From assembly GCA_023846275.1 (NCBI GenBank), contig JAIUJO010000071.1, positions 248,001 to 312,000 of the forward strand: 64,000 nt of DNA, read 5' to 3'. The DNA comes from Vanilla planifolia (Eukaryota; Streptophyta; Magnoliopsida; Asparagales; Orchidaceae). A program made the translations under genes and the position numbers. Positions 54,445 to 64,000 of the stretch are shown piece after piece (position 1 is the stretch's first letter; each line of letters begins with the position of its first letter). Under the pieces are notes generated by a model that saw only the letters and a list, made by a program, of their open reading frames with translations, was not told the origin of the DNA and ran no database searches.

Positions 54445-56813
54445 CTACTTTTTGTGAGATATAGTAATGTTCGAATAAGATCTCCATAAAGTTTTTGATT
54501 AATTGGTTTCCTAATTTTATCAAATTCTAAATGGATTAATTGATTTATTAGAATCTTTCTATGTTTCATATTTTTATAGCCAAATTTCTTGAATAATTCT
54601 TTTAAATACTTAGTTTGAGTAATACAAACCTTATCTTTTAATTTCTTAATTCGTAATCCTAAGAAAAGTTCATCTTACCCATCATACTCATCTCAAACTC
54701 TGGTGTCATTAAGTAGCTAAATTCATTATACATATTTTAATTTAAGCTTTCAAACATTATTTCATCAATATAAACTTTTACAAGCAATAAATTATCATTT
54801 AAGGATTTTAGGAATAATATGGCATCAACTTTTCCTTTCCTAGAACCACTATTAATGAGATAACTGCTTAATCTATGATACCTTGCATGGGGAGCTTGCT
54901 TAAGCTAGTAAAGTGTCTTCTTAAGCGTATATACATAATCACCATGTGCATGAGTCACAAAATTAGTGGGTTATTCTACATTCATATATTCTTTTGTTAT
55001 CTCTTTTAAAAATTTACTTTTTACATCCATTTAAAATATTTTCAAATTTTTATGACAAGAATATATTAAGAGAAGTTTAATACCTTTAATCTTTTTATAG
55101 GTGCAAATGACTCCTCAAAATCTATACGTTCAACTTGATTATAACCCTTAGTAACAAGTTTAGTTTTGTTTTTAATGGTCACTCTATTTTCCTTAAATTT
55201 ATTTGAATACCCATTTGGTTCCAATTACTTATTAAACACTAGACTTATGAACTAATTTGCATAATTTGTTTCTTTCAAATTGATCTAATTTTTCATTCAT
55301 TGCTTGAACCCAGTAGTCATCCTTAAGTGAATCTTCTATAGATACTAATTTTATGAAAGATACAAATGCACCATGACTAATTTCTTTCATAAAAGCTCTT
55401 GTCTTAACAATTTGATTAACATCTCCTATTATTAATTCTTTTTGTTGTGAATCTTGATACTTCCAACCTTTAGGCAATTGATGACTAATCTCTTCTCCTT
55501 TTTTACTTTCAATTTTTTCTTCATCCTCTTTTAAGTCCAAGTTTTTTAAAGACTTTATCTCTTCATGAAATTTTTTATTATTTATCTCTTGAATAGACTC
55601 ATAAAATATTACATGCATTATCTCCTTTACTTTTTTGAGTTTCTATGTTATAAATTCTATAGGAATTCCTATGAAAAGTGTATCCAAATAGAATTCTTAT
55701 ACTTACTTTTTCATCAAACTTATTCATGTTGAGTCTTTTATTATTAAGAAGGGTACATTTACACCCAAAATATATGAAAGTAGCTAACATTTGGCCCCTT
55801 ATTTGTAAAACATTACTAAGAAGTTTTCCTAAGTATTGGCCTTAAAAAATTAATTCTATTTATAATATAAAAATTTGTATTATTTTCCTCCACCCAAAGA
55901 TACTTTGGTACACTGCATTTAGCCAACATTGTTCTACCAATTTCTATGAAGTTTTTATTCTTTCATTATACAATCCCATTTTGTTAAGGTATATAAGGAC
56001 ATATAAATTGATGTCTGATTCTCTTTCCTTTGCAATAATCATAGAAATCATTATTCTTAAATTCACAACTATTATCACTTTGTATACAAGTAAATTTGAG
56101 ATTGGTTTGTTTTTTTATCTTTTTTTATTAAATTAATAAAATTTTCAAAGGTCTCACCCTTACTCTTAAGAAATACAACACATGCATATCTAAAAACGTC
56201 ATTAATAGTCACAAATCCACATTTCTTTCCACCTAAAGTCAAGAGTTGTATGGGTCCAAAGAGGTCTAAACAAACTCCCTAAAGGTCTACTAATGGTTAA
56301 GCCATCTTTTAATTTAGAGGAAGATTTAACTTGCTTTCCTTTTTGACATGATTCACATATTTTTTCAATTAGTTTTGTTTGGTTTAGGAAGATCTCTACC
56401 TATATTTAAATTTCTTATTTTCTTTATAATAGAATAAGCTACATGACTTAGTCTCCTATGCCATAAATTATTCTTATTTAAATGTGTAACAAGATACTCT
56501 AGTCTTTTAACTTCTAGTTGATCAAACTTAATCATATAAATGTCACTTTATCTTCTATCAAATAGTAATACATAATCATCTTTTGATTTTTTGTAATATT
56601 GAGTATCCAAATTAACAAAATAACCATTATCATATAATTGTCTAATACTAATTAAATTAAATTCTAATCTATCATTAGGCATACCTATATTACCAATTCC
56701 AATTATCTTTTCTTAGAATTGTCCCTTAGTGTTACCCATTTATTTGGTCAATATTCTATTGATACAAATTTTGATCTCTCTCTAGTCAAATGTCATGAGC
56801 ATCTACTATCCAA
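54445..56813 (-). pseudogene. Pol remnant lacking RNase H (copy 5)
   Basis: Begins inside the RT thumb at the deletion. YIDE is at 54761-54772, linker open for 128 codons at 55232-55618, integrase tail frame 55599-55790, protease block 56787-56813. The integrase core is frameshifted by an extra T in the T-run near 56120 and by an extra T in AGAGTTGTATGGG near 56246, so no long core frame exists here. It keeps the 36-bp segment lost from copies 1, 3 and 4. Confidence 0.87.
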
Positions 56814-57030
56814 CACCCAAGACCTAAATCTTCATTTTGTTCTATACGTATTACTACATAAATTAAATAAATATTAAATTCTTAATCATTAAATATAACT
56901 CTTACTTGCTTAGTTTATATTCTTTCTTGTACACATAATTTCTAAGTATATTATTTCTAACTTATGAATGTTTTCAATACATCATATCTCCAAACCACAA
57001 TTATGGAGACAACTTATGTTAATATTTTTA

Positions 57031-58490
57031 TTATTTAACTTTGGGAACCCAAGCAAGCTTGGATTGGATATTAATATTCACAACAAAAGAATTCATAATA
57101 TCAATTTTAATTACTGATTTGAAACATGATTTCAAACAAGAAAAGTTCTTAATTTTACAATCCTTGATGGTATGCCATTTTTTTATAATAATAAAATTGT
57201 GTATTATTTGAAAAGTTTTGCATGTATTTAAAATTACACATATTATTATGTTTAGAAAAATAAACACCATGTGAAGTATTAGAAAAGTTTGCATGTTTAG
57301 GAAAGCAGATTTTTATTTTTAAACTAGTAATTTCCACTTTCAAAAAAGAATTCTCAATAATCATTGAAATTGTTTCATCACAAATTTGAAGCATTTTTTT
57401 TTCTTGTTCTCATCTTGTTTCATAAAACAAATCTCAAAGATCAATATTTTCTTTGTAAAACTTTTTTAATGTTTAATGTACACACATTAAAAAAGTTAAA
57501 TTACTAATAAATTCTATGTAATTATTTTTACGAACATCATAAGGCCAAGAGCTTACCTCATTCTCTTCTTTTTTACTAAATGTGCTTCAATCAACATTTG
57601 CCATGAAGCACAAAATCCCTTCGTTCTTACTATTTGAAGTTGTAGGGTTAGAATCTTCTAAAGCACTCCAAGTAGCTTGAAAGGCTTTCATCTTCTTTAT
57701 TCTATTCTATTTCTCATATTTTCTTTTAGTGTTTGTGAGTTGTGGACAATCTCGTATAATATGGCTCGTTTAACCATAATTATAATACCTTGGTGCCTTT
57801 AGCTTCTCCCTTCTTTTCTTTTTTTTCTTATATACAAAACTTTTTGTCAAATTTTTTGCTAAGCTTTTAATTTGAAAATTTACGTCTTCCTCCAAATCAA
57901 TAAAAGAGATGGATATAATCTGAATCTAAATCTTCCTTTCATGCTTTAAATGCCAATGGTTTCTCTTTTCTTGCCTCATGCTTTGGCTTGCAAATAGAAT
58001 TTTGTTCTTCAACTCCTCTATTCATCTCAATTTTTGTTGTTAATAATTTTCCTAGTAGTTCATCCAATGGACCTTATTTTTATCTTCGAGTGTCTTTATT
58101 ATCATAATAAGAGGATCATAATCTTTGGATAAAATCCTTAGTACCCTTTTTACAAGATCTGTATTAAAAAGTACTTTTCCAAGATTTGCTAATCCATTAG
58201 TAATATTATTGATTTGAATAAACATCTTATTGTAATTTCTCTTGAATCTATTTTATATAGCTTATAACCATGTGTAAGAATATTTAATTTAATTTCTTTT
58301 ACTTGCGAAGTTCTTCATAAGTAATTTTTGATTTTTTTTCCCAAACTTTATGTGTGGTACAAAAATTCATAACTTGATTAAATTCACTTGGAGACATACT
58401 ATAATGAAGGTACTTTAGTACTCTTGTATTAAGCTATGTCATTCTTCTTTGATCACTACTAAATTCACTAAAAGACTTGATTTTATTTAT
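57031..58490 (-). pseudogene. Gag remnant (copy 5)
   Basis: Same order and lesions as the other copies, with open stretches at 57031-57294 and 57155-57394 over the second knuckle. Private or rare states include ATTCTCTTC near 57561, GAATTTTG near 57998 and TCTGTATTAAA near 58158 (the last shared with copy 2). Confidence 0.82.
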
Positions 58491-58863
58491 TCATACCTCT
58501 ATGTAAATCATATGATCTAGTAAGTACTTTCTAGTGTTCTAAATCAATTGAAAGAACAAAAGTTTTAAATAAATTTTTCTAATATAGATAAAAACTCACC
58601 CATGAATAATGGTGGGTAAACTAAAGAAGATCCTTCATCAAGTGTCACAACGATATTGACAATGAATGAAGATATTAAAAAATTAAGAAGTAATTAATGA
58701 ACAAGTATTTTGGAGAGCATGCAAAAATGATAAAAGAGAGATTTAAATTAGTATGAAATGAAAATGATAATTAAGAAAACTAAACAAAATAATTAAAAAG
58801 GACAAGATGGATCATCCAAGTGATTTTACACACTTCTTATAGGAAACTTGGACTAATACTAAT

Positions 58864-59968
58864 TGAAATAAAAACTAGTGTACGAATCTCATAAGAGGGG
58901 GGTTAATTGCATACTTAGAAATAAATTTTTTTATTTTTAAAGTAATTTATTTCTCAAAACTAATTTTATATTTATAAAAAGTATTGACTATATATATATT
59001 ATTTTTAAAAATAATAAGAAAAATGAAGATAAAAATTAAATTGAGATATAAGGATTTTTAGATGATTCAGTTCAAATTAGGACCTACAGATCCCCCCAAT
59101 TGAGATCAAGAAAAAACACCACTAATAAAAGGTTACAATTTGAGGTTTTTTCTTATAGTTCTTCTCCAACCTACTAATGTTTACTAGTTCAACCATAACC
59201 TAAGCTTTTATGAGTTCAATCTTAACTTAATTTTTTTATGAGATTAAATCAAACTTGAGTTTTTAAGAATGTCAAGCCACCAAACTAAATAGAAAAGAAA
59301 ATACAACAAGTTGAAAAAAATTCAATAAATTTATATACCTTCTTATATTATAGTTTAATGGAACAAGCTACAATGAGCTAAAATATAAGCAAAGAAATGA
59401 GAATTTAAAAGTTTAGGCCTACAAGGATTTGTTGGAAAATCTTGATGATTGAGAAGGAGATGTAGTTAGTTACTACTAGTATAATTTATGCCAATAGAAT
59501 ATTAAGCAGTGCTTTGTTAAGATCTCAAAGTTTCATTCAAGTTCATTAGTTATTCTATTTATAATGGTTAGGTATTTATAAAAAAATTTTGATTGTAGGT
59601 GTTAGAATGTGCAGAAAGCTATTTGAAAAATTATTGCCAAATAACTTTAAATGTTTTTACGAATATGCTAAAATATTTTTTTTAAAAATGGCTAATGCAA
59701 TGACTAAATAATTAATAATTAGGTAGGATAGACTTGGGTCATTGGACCTGAATGAAGGTCATACAAATCATGAGATCCAATGTTAAATGAAGTAGAGGAG
59801 AGCTCCAATATGCAATCATCACAATATATGATTAGATGGTGCTGGTGCTCCCAATTTTGGATGTAGATAGGCACAAGGGATTTTGTCCCACATTACAAAT
59901 AAAGATAAGCATTTGGATTTCATAATTTTTTTGCATAAGAGTAGTATTCAAACCTTAATTTGGGCTGG
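58864..59968 (-). repeat. LTR-like segment between copies 5 and 6
   Basis: Cognate LTR-like segment. It reads GAAGTAGAGG near 59790, as in copy 1, rather than the GAAGTCGAGG of copies 2 to 4. TATA box and terminal CA are present. Confidence 0.58.
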
Positions 59969-59978
59969 CTCCCCCTTT

Positions 59979-60891
59979 GTGTGCTCGAGAATTCATCCCC
60001 TCGGTGTACTGATAACATAAAGGTTTGTGCGAGTCAACTAATACACTACTTAGTTCGAGTGCTACCTGACTTCACCCATTGTCTTACCCCATTCTATTCA
60101 AGAATTCATCTTTAGCTAGAATGGGCTCGACTAGATTTGGTTTCGACTATTTTCAAACCCAAAGCTTGTGAGTGACTGCTTGGGCATGCCTAACCCAAGA
60201 AGCTTTACCCTTGGGCACAAGTTGGGATGTGGTAGAAATATATATATATATATATAGATATATATTAGTTTAATCCATGCTTAGTAAGCAAACTAACTTT
60301 TAATTTGACAAGGATAAAATTTAATAAAGAAATGGGTAATGAGATTAAAAAACGAATCTTATTCATTTGCTAAATAAAGAAGATGATTGAAAAATTTGAT
60401 GCTCAAAGTGATTTGAAATTGATACAAAATTAGAGTGTCTTAAAATCAACAAGTTAATATTCTATTTCATATAAAGAAAAATTATTAACGCTTTAGTGCA
60501 TATGTCTTCAATCTTTGAAACTTGCTAAATACTCAAAGGTTATTTGAAGACTATTGATTCACCATCTTCAATGGTGCATGGCTTGTTCATTAATAATTAT
60601 ACTTGATTCAAACTAAACAAACCCATTAGAATAAAATGTTAAATATTTAATACTTGACTTATCGAATACAAAGGTGACCTGATGGTACTTGTAAGCATAT
60701 TTGATCTCATGGTTTTGTTTTAAAAATTAAATATATATGCTCACCCTTACTTCATGCTCACTTTACTAAATTCTATCTCTCACTTATCTAAACAAGAATC
60801 ATTCACTCCTTTTGACACCATAAAAAATGGATGTGTAATTTATATAAATTACACCTAATTGTTTTCTAATGATTTGAAATTACTTTGTTGG
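59979..60891 (-). other. 3' noncoding segment of copy 6 element
   Basis: Same content as 32644-33552. The hairpin arm reads ACCCAAG, so the stem is weakened. (AT)9. Nothing coding seen. Confidence 0.55.
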
Positions 60892-63813
60892 AATGACTTA
60901 GTAAATAAGTTGACCAATTCTTATTGGTAGGAACATATTCAAATTCTATTAAGCCTTTGGCTTCTTGATCTCTAATAAAATGATATTTTATCGATGTGCT
61001 CGGTCCTAAAATGATGAACTTGATTCTATGTTAAGGCCAAGGAAGTGGTAGTATTAATTCAAATTGGAATATATGAGAGATATAAAGCATAATCATCGAG
61101 TTATTGTCTTAACCATAATACTAGGGCAACACAACTCTTGGCTATTACATGGTTTTTGTGGTCGATAGGGATACGCAATTTTGCTTCTTACTTAACCATG
61201 AAATTAGACAATTTCTTAGGAATTTTCATATACCTAAGGTACTTTTCTTATTTACCATAACACCTACAAAGTTTGAATCTATGTAATCTATAAGATCACT
61301 TCAAAAAATATTTTTATTGTATTACACACTAGAATTCATTGTACATTTTAAATGCTTGAAAGTTAATTTTACTATCTTTATATGGCTTTCCTTAGGATTT
61401 GATTAGAATCTAGTATATAAGCCAACACTAAAAATTTATCTAATCTACTTTTTGTGAGATATAGTAATGTTCGAATAAGATCTCCATAAAGTTTTTGATT
61501 AATTGGTTTCCTAATTTTATCAAATTCTAAATGGATTAATTGATTTATTAGAATCTTTCTATGTTTCATATTTTTATAGCCAAATTTCTTGAATAATTCT
61601 TTTAAATACTTAGTTTGAGTAATACAAACCTTATCTTTTAATTTCTTAATTCGTAATCCTAAGAAAAGTTCATCTTACCCATCATACTCATCTCAAACTC
61701 TGGTGTCATTAAGTAGCTAAATTCATTATACATATTTTAATTTAAGCTTTCAAACATTATTTCATCAATATAAACTTTTACAAGCAATAAATTATCATTT
61801 AAGGATTTTAGGAATAATATGGCATCAACTTTTCCTTTCCTAGAACCACTATTAATGAGATAACTGCTTAATCTATGATACCTTGCATGGGGAGCTTGCT
61901 TAAGCTAGTAAAGTGTCTTCTTAAGCGTATATACATAATCACCATGTGCATGAGTCACAAAATTAGTGGGTTATTCTACATTCATATATTCTTTTGTTAT
62001 CTCTTTTAAAAATTTACTTTTTACATCCATTTAAAATATTTTCAAATTTTTATGACAAGAATATATTAAGAGAAGTTTAATACCTTTAATCTTTTTATAG
62101 GTGCAAATGACTCCTCAAAATCTATACGTTCAACTTGATTATAACCCTTAGTAACAAGTTTAGTTTTGTTTTTAATGGTCACTCTATTTTCCTTAAATTT
62201 ATTTGAATACCCATTTGGTTCCAATTACTTATTAAACACTAGACTTATGAACTAATTTGCATAATTTGTTTCTTTCAAATTGATCTAATTTTTCATTCAT
62301 TGCTTGAACCCAGTAGTCATCCTTAAGTGAATCTTCTATAGATACTAATTTTATGAAAGATACAAATGCACCATGACTAATTTCTTTCATAAAAGCTCTT
62401 GTCTTAACAATTTGATTAACATCTCCTATTATTAATTCTTTTTGTTGTGAATCTTGATACTTCCAACCTTTAGGCAATTGATGACTAATCTCTTCTCCTT
62501 TTTTACTTTCAATTTTTTCTTCATCCTCTTTTAAGTCCAAGTTTTTTAAAGACTTTATCTCTTCATGAAATTTTTTATTATTTATCTCTTGAATAGACTC
62601 ATAAAATATTACATGCATTATCTCCTTTACTTTTTTGAGTTTCTATGTTATAAATTCTATAGGAATTCCTATGAAAAGTGTATCCAAATAGAATTCTTAT
62701 ACTTACTTTTTCATCAAACTTATTCATGTTGAGTCTTTTATTATTAAGAAGGGTACATTTACACCCAAAATATATGAAAGTAGCTAACATTTGGCCCCTT
62801 ATTTGTAAAACATTACTAAGAAGTTTTCCTAAGTATTGGCCTTAAAAAATTAATTCTATTTATAATATAAAAATTTGTATTATTTTCCTCCACCCAAAGA
62901 TACTTTGGTACACTGCATTTAGCCAACATTGTTCTACCAATTTCTATGAAGTTTTTATTCTTTCATTATACAATCCCATTTTGTTAAGGTATATAAGGAC
63001 ATATAAATTGATGTCTGATTCTCTTTCCTTTGCAATAATCATAGAAATCATTATTCTTAAATTCACAACTATTATCACTTTGTATACAAGTAAATTTGAG
63101 ATTGGTTTGTTTTTTTATCTTTTTTTATTAAATTAATAAAATTTTCAAAGGTCTCACCCTTACTCTTAAGAAATACAACACATGCATATCTAAAAACGTC
63201 ATTAATAGTCACAAATCCACATTTCTTTCCACCTAAAGTCAAGAGTTGTATGGGTCCAAAGAGGTCTAAACAAACTCCCTAAAGGTCTACTAATGGTTAA
63301 GCCATCTTTTAATTTAGAGGAAGATTTAACTTGCTTTCCTTTTTGACATGATTCACATATTTTTTCAATTAGTTTTGTTTGGTTTAGGAAGATCTCTACC
63401 TATATTTAAATTTCTTATTTTCTTTATAATAGAATAAGCTACATGACTTAGTCTCCTATGCCATAAATTATTCTTATTTAAATGTGTAACAAGATACTCT
63501 AGTCTTTTAACTTCTAGTTGATCAAACTTAATCATATAAATGTCACTTTATCTTCTATCAAATAGTAATACATAATCATCTTTTGATTTTTTGTAATATT
63601 GAGTATCCAAATTAACAAAATAACCATTATCATATAATTGTCTAATACTAATTAAATTAAATTCTAATCTATCATTAGGCATACCTATATTACCAATTCC
63701 AATTATCTTTTCTTAGAATTGTCCCTTAGTGTTACCCATTTATTTGGTCAATATTCTATTGATACAAATTTTGATCTCTCTCTAGTCAAATGTCATGAGC
63801 ATCTACTATCCAA
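60892..63813 (-). pseudogene. Pol remnant (copy 6)
   Basis: RNase H about 60892-61302, RT thumb frame 61378-61569, YIDE at 61761-61772, linker open for 128 codons at 62232-62618, integrase tail frame 62599-62790, protease block at 63787-63813. The integrase core has the same two single-T insertions as copy 5 (near 63120 and 63246). This is the most complete RNase H/RT region of the copy 5-6 subtype. Confidence 0.86.
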
Positions 63814-64000
63814 CACCCAAGACCTAAATCTTCATTTTGTTCTATACGTATTACTACATAAATTAAATAAATATTAAATTCTTAATCATTAAATATAACT
63901 CTTACTTGCTTAGTTTATATTCTTTCTTGTACACATAATTTCTAAGTATATTATTTCTAACTTATGAATGTTTTCAATACATCATATCTCCAAACCACAA
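63814..64000. other. Spacer between protease and gag remnants
   Basis: AT-rich stretch with no recognisable domain, equivalent to 29473-29690 in copy 1. Stops occur in all frames. The window ends here. Confidence 0.6.

Larger units (their letters stand above)
54294..60719 (-). mobile_element. Array copy 5: decayed Ty1/copia with 574-bp deletion
   Basis: Unit of 6426 bp. At TCTAAT (54439-54444) it jumps to sequence found 574 bp further on in copy 6 (TCTAAT at 60865-60870 and 61439-61444), removing RNase H and the RT tail. To the right of that point its offset from copy 6 is exactly 7000 bp, and I found no difference as far as the window allows. LTR-like segment 58864-59968, primer site 58850-58861, TATA 59555-59563, polypurine tract 59969-59978, (AT)9 at 60238-60255. 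Confidence 0.9.
26418..64000 (-). repeat. Head-to-tail array of a 7-kb copia-derived unit
   Basis: The anchor TATATATGCTCACCC recurs with its GCTCACCC part at 26437, 33400, 40397, 47356, 54313 and 60739, giving periods of 6963, 6997, 6959, 6957 and 6426 bp. All copies are in the same orientation and join without intervening sequence. Copies differ by scattered substitutions and a few indels. Each unit is one decayed copia element on the minus strand with one LTR-like segment, so adjacent elements share it. The array runs off the right edge of the window. Confidence 0.95.
60720..64000 (-). mobile_element. Array copy 6 (partial): decayed Ty1/copia
   Basis: First 3281 bp of the sixth unit, cut by the window edge within the protease-gag boundary. 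It holds the segment deleted in copy 5 and is otherwise the same as copy 5 at an offset of 7000 bp. Gag would begin just outside the window. Confidence 0.9.

Noticed and set aside
26418..64000. Active, mobile copia element
   Set aside because: In every copy, catalytic residues of protease and RT are changed and several stops and frameshifts interrupt gag and pol.

Overview
The window looks like nuclear, non-genic heterochromatin from a flowering plant. I see no intact gene, tRNA, rRNA or CRISPR array. The plant assignment rests on decayed retroelement remnants that read as a plant Ty1/copia element of the SIRE/Maximus type: a gag with two zinc-knuckle regions, then protease, integrase, reverse transcriptase (RT) and RNase H in copia order, a tRNA-Met-like primer site and an AAAGGGGGAG polypurine tract. 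The species cannot be named from this sequence.

Layout. Positions 1-367 are AT-rich unique sequence. Positions 368 to about 26395 are one uninterrupted field of degenerate CA/ATG-rich simple satellite, strongly strand-biased (A and C on the + strand). It has no clear short monomer but does have internal higher-order duplications: a block of about 3 kb repeated at 3.8-6.8 and 6.9-9.8 kb, a 206-bp pair, a 692-bp pair, a pair 3.5 kb apart and a pair about 0.4 kb apart. From about 26418 to the right edge lies a head-to-tail array of a unit of about 7.0 kb: five copies (6963, 6997, 6959, 6957 and 6426 bp) and the first 3281 bp of a sixth. The array continues past the window.

Each 7-kb unit is one dead copia element on the minus strand plus a single LTR-like segment: gag - PR - INT - RT - RH - 3' noncoding - PPT - LTR-like - PBS - gag of the next unit. 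The same disabling lesions occur in the copies (PR glycine lost and stop beside it, knuckle cysteines changed to Tyr, RT active site changed, stops in RT and INT). The element was therefore dead before it was amplified, and the array spread as DNA (unequal crossing-over, conversion or rolling circle), not by retrotransposition. Shared variants show that the copies exchange sequence: copies 3 and 4 are close to identical and mosaic between copy-1-like and copy-2-like tracts. Copies 5 and 6 look identical over about 2.5 kb, except that copy 5 lost 574 bp between TCTAAT microhomologies.

Nothing here works together as a pathway. The point of interest is structural: a retroelement-derived macrosatellite abutting a long alternating purine-pyrimidine satellite, with a visible junction near 26418. 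All comparisons were made by eye. Percent identities were not computed, and an assembly artefact in the tandem arrays cannot be excluded.
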